A stretch of DNA of 29,953 nt, taken from an uncultured Bacilli bacterium (lineage in GTDB: Bacteria > Bacillota_I > Bacilli_A > RF39 > UBA660). The stretch lies in NCBI GenBank assembly GCA_947588975.1, contig CANQAF010000007.1, forward strand, positions 1 through 29,953. The letters run 5' to 3'. Under the pieces are notes generated by a model that worked only from the letters and a program-made list of their open reading frames with translations, was not told the DNA's origin and did no database searches. Positions 8,493-16,310 of this stretch are shown here, one piece after another (position 1 is the first letter of the stretch; the number at the start of each line of letters is the position of its first letter). The position numbers and the translations under genes were made by a program.

Positions 8493-8506
8493 GAAATTAC
8501 ATAAGT

Positions 8507-9199
8507 TTAATGTTTACTTTTTTTTGGATCATGATAAGTAGATTCCATGATTCCTTGTTCTTGAAGTTGCCATCTAATATTTTTAAGCGTTCTTATTAAT
8601 AAACTACTAACACGAGAATGACTAATTCCTAATATTTTTGCAATTTTTCTTTGTGTTAATGGTTCATCATCAATGAAACCAAAATAGGATTCTACTATGT
8701 ATCGATCTCTTGGTTGTAATTGATCTATTATATTTAGAATAATTTGAACAGTTCTTTGTTCTACATAGTCTTCTTCTAGGTTACAATCTTGATCAGGTAG
8801 TATATCTTTTAGACTAAGCTCACGTCCATTATCATCATATACCAATGGTTTATCTAAATATTCAACTTTTTCCCAATTTCGTTCCATTTTTAAAAACATT
8901 AAAATTTCATTTTCTATACAACGTGTTGCATAAGTATTAAACTTATTATTGTAATCCAATTTAAAAGAATCTACAGCTTTAATTAAACCAAGAATACCTA
9001 TCTCTATTAAATCTTCTTTATCATTATAACAAAAATTCCATTTAGAATACACAACATATCTCACTAATCGCACATTGTGCATAATAATCTCACTACGTGC
9101 AGTTAAATCTCCAGCTGCCATTTTTATAAAACAATCACGTGTTTGTTGCTCGCTCATAGGTTCTGGCAATTCCTGTCCTTCAAAAAATCTCTGTTGCAT
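8507..9199 (-). CDS. Sporulation-type RNA polymerase sigma factor (SigE/SigK-like)
   Basis: A 230-aa sigma-70 family protein. Region 2 covers about residues 35-105 with the hallmarks EDLIEIGILGLIKAV and YATRCIENEILM, the latter almost diagnostic for the SigE/SigK group. Region 4 (about 155-208) has the helix-turn-helix TQRKIAKILGISHSRVSSL. The start is the ATG at 9199: AAGGAG (9209-9214) lies 9 bases upstream, whereas the TTG at 9208 directly abuts it and cannot be used. The protein begins with about ten residues before ELPEPMS, which corresponds to the mature N terminus of Bacillus SigE (EALPPPLS). The membrane-tethering pro-sequence is therefore absent and the factor would not need SpoIIGA-type processing. 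It is monocistronic with its own promoter and terminator. Targets are unknown; the nearby SpoIID-, SpoVB- and Cse60-like genes are candidates, but only by family association. Confidence 0.88.
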   Translation of the reverse strand: MQQRFFEGQELPEPMSEQQTRDCFIKMAAGDLTARSEIIMHNVRLVRYVVYSKWNFCYNDKEDLIEIGILGLIKAVDSFKLDYNNKFNTYATRCIENEILMFLKMERNWEKVEYLDKPLVYDDNGRELSLKDILPDQDCNLEEDYVEQRTVQIILNIIDQLQPRDRYIVESYFGFIDDEPLTQRKIAKILGISHSRVSSLLIRTLKNIRWQLQEQGIMESTYHDPKKSKH

Positions 9200-9256
9200 C
9201 TTTTTCAACTCCTTAAAATATAAAAAATTTTTCTAAATATTCAAAATAGTGGATTT

Positions 9257-9285
9257 ATCATATCACCTTTTTCCATTTTTGGCAA
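9257..9285 (-). promoter_or_regulatory. Sigma-A promoter of the sigma factor gene
   Basis: TTGCCA (9280-9285) and TATGAT (9257-9262) with a 17-base spacer on the minus strand, about 50 bases before the start codon and just downstream of the previous terminator. Confidence 0.7.
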
Positions 9286-9289
9286 GATT

Positions 9290-9312
9290 AAAAAATCACT
9301 TTATAGTGATTT
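9290..9312 (-). terminator. Terminator of the Wzx/Cse60/SpoVB-like operon
   Basis: Perfect 8-bp stem AAATCACT (9293-9300) / AGTGATTT (9305-9312) with a 4-base loop and a T-run on the minus strand. It overlaps the stop codon of the flippase gene. Confidence 0.85.
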
Positions 9313-10912
9313 ATTTTATATGAGAAAGTACTTGTTTAAGTATTCCTTGTTTTATTACCACAATTCCATATATAACTAGACCCAAAATAGTATAAAACAA
9401 CACAGTTAATATTGCGATCCCACGACTCGTTACATGAATAGGTATTAATCTTCCTACAATCTTTAAACTCATATACATGATAAGTGTGGAAAGAACAATT
9501 TTCAAAATCATGTGGAATGTATTTTCAAATAATACACCATGTTTATTTTTTAACTGATATATTATAATTATAATGACTAAACTTTGTGCAAAAATAGTTG
9601 CCATACTAGGTCCATAATATGAAGGAATATCTACTATTTTACATAAATACATGATAGGAACATTCAAAACCATTTTCATAAGGAAACCAAATAACAAACT
9701 TCCTAATGCAGTTTTCGTATCATTCATTGTTTGAATGATATTAAGTAATATGGTCATACATGAAAAAGTAAGGGCCTGAAAAATAAACACTGAGAATATA
9801 GAGCTACAGATAGAGTCAGCTCCATAAAAAATCGTCCAAACAGGAGTTGCTAAAAAAGAAAGACCAAATACCATTGGCAAAGCAAAGAATAGCAATGATT
9901 GTAAGGCTTCTTTCATTTTAGTACTTACTCCGATCATATCACGTTTGATATAAGAACTTGCAATATTAGGGACTAAACTCATACTAATACCTAATGCAAT
10001 TGAAATTACAATCATATTGAGTTTTGTACCCCATGTATTTAATACTCCAATCACACTTTCTGTTAATGTAGCTTCATATCCAAGTTTTGTAAGTGTCTTT
10101 ACAACTGTAAACGTATCTACTAACGAAAATGCTGATTTACATAAATCAATTGCCAAAAACGGAAATGCATAAAAAATGATTTTCTTTATAATGACTTTAT
10201 TGGTAATTTTTGCTTCATTTCTTGTGATTTTAGCATTGCTATATAACTCTTCTTTATGATGAAATATTTTATATCCTAAATAAAGATAAGCGATCATTGC
10301 TCCTACTGTTGCACCAAATACAGCTACTCCAACAGCCGTATTGATGGATGCATGGAATACTTTTAGCGCAAATAAGCTACCAAATAGAATCACGGCTACA
10401 CGAATCAGTTGTTCTAATATATTGGCTTTACTCACACTATCCATCATTTGATGACCTTGTAAATAACCTTTGGTAACACTAAATATAGGTACAATAAGTA
10501 AAGATGTAGAAATAATACGAATGACCATGGTAACACTTTGAACTGTATTTCCACCATTTAAATTTCCTAAAATAAGATGCGCTAGTGTAGGAGCTGATAT
10601 CATCATCAATAAGAACAATACAAAAGATAACAAAGAAATCACAAGTAACCCTATTTTGTAAACGCGTTCTTTACTATTTTGATATTGTAAAGTTTGATAT
10701 TCACTCACTAACTTTGAAATTGCAATCGGAATTCCACTCGTTGATAAACTTAAAAAGATAGCATAAATAGAATATGCATAACTATATAGTGCCCCACCTT
10801 GACTTCCAACCATCGAATAAAAAGGAATCACATAAAGTAAACCCAGAATTTTACAAATAATAATTCCAATGGTAGCAATGAAAGCGCCTTCTAAAAAATT
10901 ACTCTTTTTCAT
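9311..10912 (-). CDS. MOP-superfamily lipid-linked oligosaccharide/lipid II flippase, SpoVB/YtgP-like
   Basis: A 533-aa polytopic membrane protein with roughly 14 hydrophobic segments. The N terminus (FLEGAFIATIGIIICKILGLLY...GALYSYAYSIYAIFLSLSTSG) matches the SpoVB/YtgP branch of the MATE-like MOP family, which flips undecaprenyl-linked peptidoglycan or polysaccharide precursors to the outer face of the membrane. Which substrate it carries cannot be told: YtgP is a housekeeping MurJ equivalent, SpoVB acts in spore cortex synthesis. The ATG at 10912 follows an AGGTG with 6-base spacing; the in-frame GTG at 10921 lies inside that ribosome binding site and is rejected. It is the last gene of an operon, 19 bases after the Cse60-like gene, and ends in a terminator. 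Confidence 0.85.
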   Translation of the reverse strand: MKKSNFLEGAFIATIGIIICKILGLLYVIPFYSMVGSQGGALYSYAYSIYAIFLSLSTSGIPIAISKLVSEYQTLQYQNSKERVYKIGLLVISLLSFVLFLLMMISAPTLAHLILGNLNGGNTVQSVTMVIRIISTSLLIVPIFSVTKGYLQGHQMMDSVSKANILEQLIRVAVILFGSLFALKVFHASINTAVGVAVFGATVGAMIAYLYLGYKIFHHKEELYSNAKITRNEAKITNKVIIKKIIFYAFPFLAIDLCKSAFSLVDTFTVVKTLTKLGYEATLTESVIGVLNTWGTKLNMIVISIALGISMSLVPNIASSYIKRDMIGVSTKMKEALQSLLFFALPMVFGLSFLATPVWTIFYGADSICSSIFSVFIFQALTFSCMTILLNIIQTMNDTKTALGSLLFGFLMKMVLNVPIMYLCKIVDIPSYYGPSMATIFAQSLVIIIIIYQLKNKHGVLFENTFHMILKIVLSTLIMYMSLKIVGRLIPIHVTSRGIAILTVLFYTILGLVIYGIVVIKQGILKQVLSHIK

Positions 10913-10931
10913 ACAACTCACCTCATATTCA

Positions 10932-11105
10932 CTACTTTTGATAAATTACCATTGCAGAAAAACAATAGATTTGTTCTTCCGAAAATATTCCTAAAGCCAC
11001 TTGATATTTAATATCAATCACTTCTACTTCTTCTTCATTCAAAAAATCGTTGATGGCATTTTCTAAATCTTTTTCATGTCCTTCATCAAATAGTTTTACT
11101 TTCAT
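10932..11105 (-). CDS. Small Cse60-like sporulation-associated protein
   Basis: A 57-aa protein reading MKVKLFDEGHEKDLENAIND at its start and ending in EEQIYCFSAMVIYQK. The combination KVKLFDE..HEKDLE, then VIDIKYQVA, then IYCFSAM.IY matches the Cse60 family as I remember it; Bacillus cse60 is a SigE-dependent gene of unknown function. It has an alpha/beta look with no signal peptide. The ATG at 11105 is preceded by GGTGAT at 5-base spacing. It sits 26 bases after the Wzx-like gene and 19 bases before the SpoVB-like gene, so the three are one transcript. Biochemical function is unknown; members occur widely in Firmicutes, including non-sporulating ones, so it does not prove sporulation. Confidence 0.8.
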   Translation of the reverse strand: MKVKLFDEGHEKDLENAINDFLNEEEVEVIDIKYQVALGIFSEEQIYCFSAMVIYQK

Positions 11106-11131
11106 ATTATCACCAATATATAATTTAACAG

Positions 11132-12676
11132 TTATACATGTCTAAATCTGTTGATTTTAGACATCATTACATTTCTAATTCTCTCATATAAATATTTAAA
11201 ATCCTCAGTAGAATGAAACAAAAGATAAAAAATAATATTTACAATTATGAAACATAATATTGCCTTGATCAAAAACCAAATTAAATTTCCATTTGGTATC
11301 CAACCAACTATTAAATTGGTAATGAAAGCTGTAAATAAAAATATAACAAGAAATAATATATATTTTACAAAATATCGTTTTGCACTTTTATGAAATCCAT
11401 AATGATATACAATATAAGGGTCTAACCATGCAACTGTTACAAGACGGCTTATGATAGTACCAATAACGACTCCCGAAATGCCCATAAAATGAACTAATAT
11501 AATAGAGACTAGTAAATTTATTATAATCATGACAATTGGGCGATATTTTGCTTTCCAAAATAATCCATATGCATTGCGAAAAGAAGTTGTTACAGATTGC
11601 ATTCCTGTAATATAAAAATTTAACGCTAATAAGAATACAACTTCTAGTGAAAGCAAATACTTTTCTCCAATCCAAACTTTAATAAATGGATTAAATAGAA
11701 CAAATAAACAAATTCCACATAATGCATATAACCAAAAGTTTACTAAATTTAGCTTTTCATATACATTAGCACTTCTTTTTTCACTGGTTGTAACTACTAG
11801 ATTACCGATGCTCGATGTAATTGCATTAAATAATTGATTTAAAATAAGTACCAATGAATTCATGATTAATAAGTAATTAGAATAAATTCCTACCATAACA
11901 AGACCAATATACTTAGATATCACAATGTTATCCGTTCCATTTGTAATAACACTACCCACACGGTAAATAAATAATGCAGATATATTTTTTTTAATATCTT
12001 GAATATCTGATTTTTCCATTTTTCCTTTATTTTTTTCTTTTAAAAAAGGATATAATTGTATTGCTTTATTCGAAATATAAATATTTTGAGTAACTACGAT
12101 GATAATACTTGATAGTAAGAATAAAATATAATTTTTTGTTGTAATCAATAAAATAATTTGTATAATGGATAAAATGGTAGAGAATGTAAAAATTATTTCA
12201 GCAGTAATATACCCTTTTTGATCAGATTCTATTAAAAATCTTTTATATACGAAGAAATAGCTAGATGCAGAGTGAATTACAAACAGAGCATAAATTAAAG
12301 ATAAGTAAGGAATATCGGGCATATCTTTTATGATAAATCCCAAAAATGGAATCAAAGATAACCCTATGAATAACACAATCATTCCAATTACATTATATAC
12401 TTTTGCATAGAATTTCATTAAAATATTTACTTTGTTGGTATCATGTTCTGCGAGTGGTTTATACAAACTATATGGAATTGCCACTCCAATTCCTAAATCC
12501 GCTAACGAAAGCATTGTAATAATATTTGAAAAAAGCCCATTCACACCCAAATATTCAGATCCTAATGTATGGATGAAAACAGTTTTGACAATAAAATTAA
12601 TCAATACTGTTAACACTTGCGTAATGATAGATACTGTTGAATTATGAATTGAATTTTGTGTTCTTGATTGAGTCAT
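11132..12676 (-). CDS. Wzx-like polysaccharide/teichoic-acid flippase (MOP superfamily)
   Basis: A 514-aa integral membrane protein with about 12-14 hydrophobic segments. The N-terminal region has the Wzx-type pattern VKTVFIHTLGSEYLGVNGLF followed by SLADLGIGVAI, typical of flippases that move undecaprenyl-linked capsule or wall polysaccharide repeat units. Basic cytoplasmic loops (for example KEKNKGKMEKSDIQDIKKN) are present. No glycosyltransferase or polymerase gene is nearby, so the glycan is unknown; this is unusual since wzx genes normally sit in glycan clusters. The start ATG has AAGGA about 9 bases upstream and a close sigma-A promoter. It heads a three-gene operon with the Cse60-like and SpoVB-like genes. 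Confidence 0.85.
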   Translation of the reverse strand: MTQSRTQNSIHNSTVSIITQVLTVLINFIVKTVFIHTLGSEYLGVNGLFSNIITMLSLADLGIGVAIPYSLYKPLAEHDTNKVNILMKFYAKVYNVIGMIVLFIGLSLIPFLGFIIKDMPDIPYLSLIYALFVIHSASSYFFVYKRFLIESDQKGYITAEIIFTFSTILSIIQIILLITTKNYILFLLSSIIIVVTQNIYISNKAIQLYPFLKEKNKGKMEKSDIQDIKKNISALFIYRVGSVITNGTDNIVISKYIGLVMVGIYSNYLLIMNSLVLILNQLFNAITSSIGNLVVTTSEKRSANVYEKLNLVNFWLYALCGICLFVLFNPFIKVWIGEKYLLSLEVVFLLALNFYITGMQSVTTSFRNAYGLFWKAKYRPIVMIIINLLVSIILVHFMGISGVVIGTIISRLVTVAWLDPYIVYHYGFHKSAKRYFVKYILFLVIFLFTAFITNLIVGWIPNGNLIWFLIKAILCFIIVNIIFYLLFHSTEDFKYLYERIRNVMMSKINRFRHV

Positions 12677-12699
12677 ATCATCATATCCTTCTACTATTC

Positions 12700-12728
12700 A
12701 TTATACCCAAAAATAAAATACTTGTAAA
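12700..12728 (-). promoter_or_regulatory. Sigma-A promoter of the Wzx/Cse60/SpoVB-like operon
   Basis: TTTACA (12723-12728) and TATAAT (12700-12705) with a 17-base spacer on the minus strand. The start codon is only about 24 bases from the -10 box, so the leader is very short. Confidence 0.85.
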
Positions 12729-12738
12729 TTCCTACCAC

Positions 12739-12781
12739 AAAATAAAAGTAAACACTTCTTTTTTGTGTCTACTTTTATTTT
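12739..12781. terminator. Long inverted repeat, probable terminator of the M23 gene
   Basis: Two 17-base arms, 12739-12755 and 12765-12781, pair with a single mismatch around the loop TTCTTTTTT. On the minus strand the arm is T-rich (TTTTATTTT) and lies 27 bases after the M23 stop codon, so it should terminate that transcript. It is the longest near-perfect hairpin in the window. Confidence 0.75.
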
Positions 12782-12807
12782 ACAACTTCACTTCTTTAAA
12801 CTTTCTT

Positions 12808-14004
12808 TTAATATGCACTAATTCGGTCCGTCCAGCGATTATATAATCCTGATGGAAAATTAATTACACTTCTTGGATTGATTGAATATTTTTGATTCAG
12901 TTCATATGTCCAATTCATATAATCTACTAAGAAACGTCCAGTTGCAATCGTCACATGTAAATGTGGTCCAGTGGTACATTGGTCATAGCCACCTGCAGTT
13001 CCACCAGAATATCCAACGATTGTATTTCTTGTTACTTCTTGTCCACTACTAACAGCGACAGAAGATAAATGTGCATAAACAGATGTATAGTATCGATTGT
13101 TAATATTATGATGCACAATTACCATATTACCACCACAATTGTATCTTACAACAGATGCTACCATTCCATTTCCTACTGCATATACAGTTGTTCCCACTCC
13201 TGCACCAATATCAATACCTTCATGCCAAGTGCGGCCTAACAAGTCTCTTGGACCCCACTCACTGGTAATGTATCCAGCTTCTGTTGGACGGTAAAATGCC
13301 GTACCTTGTGGTAACACTTTTCTTCCACAGGTGGAGATATCTTCATTACTAGCGCATCCCTTACTTTTATACAATGCAATTACTTCTTTTTGATATTCAA
13401 TTGTATCTGCAATATCTACACTAACAGCCTCTAAATCGATTACTTGTTGTCCTAACAATTTTTTCTTTTCTTCTAATTGCTCTTTTTCAGCAGCCATTTG
13501 TTGTTGCTTTTTTGTCAATTCTTCTTGTTTTCTTTTAGATTCCTCGATAGTTTGATTATATTGATCAATTAACTGTTCATTATAACGTGTTAATTGTTCT
13601 GATACAGCTACACGATAGATAAAATCAGTAAAATCCTGGGCACCAAAAGCATATTCCAAATATGCAGATTCTCCGTTAGATATTTGGACAAAATGGAGAA
13701 TATCTTTCATTTGTTGATCTTTCTTTTTGATTTCTTCATTTAAATAATCAATTTCGGTTTGTAAATTTGCCATATCCACATATGTTTGATCAATACTAGT
13801 TTGTAATCTAACAATTTCTTGATTTGCTTGCGTAATTTCTTCTTGTGTTTGAGCTGTTTTATTTTTATTTTGCTCATATTCTGCTTCTTTTTGTCTTAAC
13901 TCGTTTTCTAAATCTCCTAATGTTTTAGCACTTGCTATATCAGGAATACAAAAGACAGTAGATAACATTGTAATGATACATAAAATAGATCCAATTTTTT
14001 TCAT
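12808..14004 (-). CDS. Secreted EnvC-like coiled-coil protein with M23 (LytM) peptidase domain
   Basis: A 398-aa exported protein. A signal peptide covers about residues 1-26 (KK, hydrophobic core, then IASAKT). Residues 28-220 are a long Gln/Glu/Lys coiled coil and the C-terminal M23 domain spans about 240-365. Zinc ligands are visible: H261 and D265 in HEGIDIG and the HLH at 348-350, with H312 in YAHLS also conserved. The intact HxxxD and HxH motifs suggest an active endopeptidase cleaving peptidoglycan cross-bridges, unlike degenerate EnvC activators. Such coiled-coil/M23 proteins are often driven by FtsEX at division sites, but no ftsEX is here. Four Cys (CGGNM, QCTT, KGC, STC) may form disulphides. 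The ATG at 14004 follows GAGGTG; the in-frame GTG at 14016 precedes that site and is rejected. It lies 11 bases after the YgjP-like gene, forming an operon. Confidence 0.9.
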   Translation of the reverse strand: MKKIGSILCIITMLSTVFCIPDIASAKTLGDLENELRQKEAEYEQNKNKTAQTQEEITQANQEIVRLQTSIDQTYVDMANLQTEIDYLNEEIKKKDQQMKDILHFVQISNGESAYLEYAFGAQDFTDFIYRVAVSEQLTRYNEQLIDQYNQTIEESKRKQEELTKKQQQMAAEKEQLEEKKKLLGQQVIDLEAVSVDIADTIEYQKEVIALYKSKGCASNEDISTCGRKVLPQGTAFYRPTEAGYITSEWGPRDLLGRTWHEGIDIGAGVGTTVYAVGNGMVASVVRYNCGGNMVIVHHNINNRYYTSVYAHLSSVAVSSGQEVTRNTIVGYSGGTAGGYDQCTTGPHLHVTIATGRFLVDYMNWTYELNQKYSINPRSVINFPSGLYNRWTDRISAY

Positions 14005-14015
14005 ACAACACCTCA

Positions 14016-14645
14016 CTACTCTTTTAATTCTTTTTTCATTTGTTTATAATTTGGACAGTATTTTGAAACCAATTCCCAAAAAAGTTGGGAATGATTAAAA
14101 TGGACCAAATGTGCTAATTCATGAATAATAACATAATCAATAGCTTCAACTGAATAATGTAATAACTCAGAATTTAATGTAATCGTTTGACTACTTCGAT
14201 TGCATACACCCCATCTTGTTTTCATCTTTCGAATTCTTAAACGATAATATGGAATATGTTCTTGAAATTGATGATAACAAATATCATATCGGGATATAAA
14301 AACTTTATTCAGTTGGTTTTGATACCACTTTTTGAGTTGATCATCGCTAGTGGTATATAAATTTGTACCAATGATGGTTACTTCATTTATTGGCATTTTA
14401 ATTATATCATAATTTTTTCCTAAGTATTGAAATTCATTAGAGGACTTTACTTTTGATTGATACTGTGCCATCATTTTAGAAATAGATAATTGATTTTTCT
14501 CTAATATTGAATAGATTTGATTTTTTGTTGCCAAATAATGAGTAGATACTTCAATCATTCCATTTTTAATTCGAATATATGTATTCTTATTATTTTTACG
14601 AATCACCACAACTGGATATTCTTGCCCATCTATTCTATAATTCAT
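14016..14645 (-). CDS. YgjP/SprT-like zinc metallopeptidase (DUF45 family)
   Basis: A 209-aa protein with the zinc motif HELAHLVHFNH: H175, E176, H179 and H185 in HExxHx5H spacing, followed by FW.LV...CP.YK, as in the YgjP (DUF45) family. The region MKTRWGVCN.....TLN is the other family signature. There is no signal peptide, so it is cytoplasmic. Substrates of YgjP-like proteins are not established. The ATG at 14645 fits an AGAGG 8 bases upstream; an in-frame ATG at 14651 leaves a spacing of only 2 bases and is less likely. It is the first gene of an operon with the M23 protein and has an extended -10 promoter just upstream. Confidence 0.87.
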   Translation of the reverse strand: MNYRIDGQEYPVVVIRKNNKNTYIRIKNGMIEVSTHYLATKNQIYSILEKNQLSISKMMAQYQSKVKSSNEFQYLGKNYDIIKMPINEVTIIGTNLYTTSDDQLKKWYQNQLNKVFISRYDICYHQFQEHIPYYRLRIRKMKTRWGVCNRSSQTITLNSELLHYSVEAIDYVIIHELAHLVHFNHSQLFWELVSKYCPNYKQMKKELKE

Positions 14646-14664
14646 ATACATAGCCTCTTAAAAC

Positions 14665-14670
14665 ATTATA
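14665..14670 (-). promoter_or_regulatory. Extended -10 promoter of the YgjP/M23 operon
   Basis: TATAAT preceded by TGA (TGN extension) on the minus strand, 20 bases before the start codon. There is no convincing -35 box. Confidence 0.6.
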
Positions 14671-14716
14671 TCACAAATTATAAATATAGAACATAAAATC
14701 CATTTCCAATTTTTAC

Positions 14717-14750
14717 AAAAAAAAACCTTTATTGAAAATCTTCAATAAAG
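14717..14750 (-). terminator. Terminator of the YfcC-like transporter gene
   Basis: Perfect 10-bp stem CTTTATTGAA (14727-14736) / TTCAATAAAG (14741-14750) with a 4-base loop, followed on the minus strand by nine T. Confidence 0.9.
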
Positions 14751-14760
14751 ATTTCTATAA

Positions 14761-16185
14761 TTATAATACTGTAAGTAAAACAGTAAATGCAATAATCATA
14801 ATTAACGCAATTAATAAATATTTCCATACATTTTTTAACCATTCAGTATATGAAATATTTAAAAATTGAAGGCCTGCTACTAAAATCATACTAGTTGGTG
14901 CAATCAACATAATGAATCCATGTATCATTTGCATAAAGATTCCAATAAAGTTGTAATCTGTATATAATGTAGTAATTGGTACATAAAGTTCATTCACCAA
15001 ATATGGGAAATCATTAAAGAAGATTCCACCAATTGCAGATAATAATCCAAATGTAAATGCATTAAATCCTTTTGTCATACTGATAAAGAAGTTGGCAATT
15101 GTTTCAAAGAATGAAGTACCTGCATTACTATTCATAATCAAGAATAGAATTTCTGCAGCGATGGTGCAAAGAGCAACTGGAACCATTTCCTTTACTCCTT
15201 CAACAAATGCTTTCCATTTATCTTGTCCTTTTACATTATAAATCCAAGCAATTAACATAGTTGCTATAAATAGGATAATGGCAAGATCATAATTCGTCCA
15301 ATATCCAAGTGGATCTACTGTACCAATTATATTTTTGAAAATTGGATAACCAAAAATTTCAAATTCAGAAATTGAAGTATGAATATTTGTGAAAAAGTCT
15401 ACTTGTAACATTGTTTCCCAATTATACATACCAACCATAAGAAGTACTATCATAAAAATTGAGATCAACACCATAGGTATTGCACTTTTATTTTCAACTA
15501 CATGTTCACTGTATAATGGAATTTCCATTTCCTTTTTAGAAGATTTTTTATCTTCTTTATTGGTTATTTTTTGTTTTTCACTTAAGAATAACACAAATCC
15601 AATGAATGCAAATGTCATAAGAACAAATAGCAAAATACGTGAAGTAAGTATATCATTTACTTCCGTCTCAAAGAAAATCGTAAGATATCCATTAATATTG
15701 AATGAATAGATAGAGCCTATATTACCAACTAAAATTGCTCCAAACGTAGATAATAATGCCACAATCTTACGATATCCTAATTTTAATACTACGGCTACAA
15801 AAAATGGAACCATAATTAGCAATGGCATTGTAAGTCCAGTTAATGCAGAAAGTAATGCAAAGACAAAGACAGTAATAGCTAAAAATATATAACCATTATT
15901 TTTAAATTGCTCTGCTACTTTTTCTACTATTTTGGAATATACACCTGTTTTTGAAAGTACGCTATAGAATCCACCAATGAGTAGAATGATTAACGCATTT
16001 AGTATAAAAAGTGATGTAGATGCCGTAACAATAGGATATAAGAAAATATCAAATAATCCTAAAGGTTGCGTGTCACTTTTTACAAAAGTACCACTTGAAA
16101 ATGATCCAGCTGGAATAATCCAACTAAGTACTACATAAGCTAGAAAACAAATACCTATCGCTTTTAAAATATTATTTTTTTTCAT
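14761..16185 (-). CDS. YfcC/DcuC-type secondary transporter (ion transporter superfamily)
   Basis: A 474-aa polytopic membrane protein with about 12 hydrophobic segments. The start KAIGICFLAYVVLSWIIPAG is the usual opening of the YfcC family, followed by a pore region with LSALTGLTMPLLIMVPFF and later SNAGTSFFETIANFF. Related proteins carry C4-dicarboxylates, basic amino acids or peptides, so the substrate is undetermined. The hydrophilic loop KEDKKSSKKEMEIP lies mid-protein. The ATG at 16185 follows GGAGGT at 7-base spacing; a 15-codon upstream extension would include the promoter and is rejected. It is a single-gene unit with promoter and terminator, divergent from yhcC. Confidence 0.85.
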   Translation of the reverse strand: MKKNNILKAIGICFLAYVVLSWIIPAGSFSSGTFVKSDTQPLGLFDIFLYPIVTASTSLFILNALIILLIGGFYSVLSKTGVYSKIVEKVAEQFKNNGYIFLAITVFVFALLSALTGLTMPLLIMVPFFVAVVLKLGYRKIVALLSTFGAILVGNIGSIYSFNINGYLTIFFETEVNDILTSRILLFVLMTFAFIGFVLFLSEKQKITNKEDKKSSKKEMEIPLYSEHVVENKSAIPMVLISIFMIVLLMVGMYNWETMLQVDFFTNIHTSISEFEIFGYPIFKNIIGTVDPLGYWTNYDLAIILFIATMLIAWIYNVKGQDKWKAFVEGVKEMVPVALCTIAAEILFLIMNSNAGTSFFETIANFFISMTKGFNAFTFGLLSAIGGIFFNDFPYLVNELYVPITTLYTDYNFIGIFMQMIHGFIMLIAPTSMILVAGLQFLNISYTEWLKNVWKYLLIALIMIIAFTVLLTVL

Positions 16186-16203
16186 CTTATTACCTCCATT
16201 ATC

Positions 16204-16209
16204 ATTATA
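16204..16209 (-). promoter_or_regulatory. Extended -10 promoter of the YfcC-like transporter
   Basis: TATAAT preceded by TGC on the minus strand, 18 bases before the start codon. There is only a poor -35 (TCTTGT-like). Confidence 0.6.
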
Positions 16210-16261
16210 GCACATCTGTTCATAAAACAAGATTTTTTTTACTACTTTTTTCCAAAATAGA

Positions 16262-16290
16262 TTGATTCTAACATAATTTTACGATATTTT
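16262..16290 (+). promoter_or_regulatory. Possible sigma-A promoter of yhcC
   Basis: TTGATT (16262-16267) and TATTTT (16285-16290) with a 17-base spacer, 20 bases before the start codon. The -10 is weak. Confidence 0.45.
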
Positions 16291-16310
16291 AAATATATGG
16301 AAGTGATGTT

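Noticed and set aside
12739..12781. 17-bp inverted repeat as a mobile-element end
   Set aside because: It is a single hairpin with a 9-base loop directly after the M23 stop codon; no second copy or transposase was found, so a terminator is sufficient.
15389..15709. 106-codon open frame on the plus strand
   Set aside because: Antisense to the YfcC-like transporter; no start signal and low-complexity translation.
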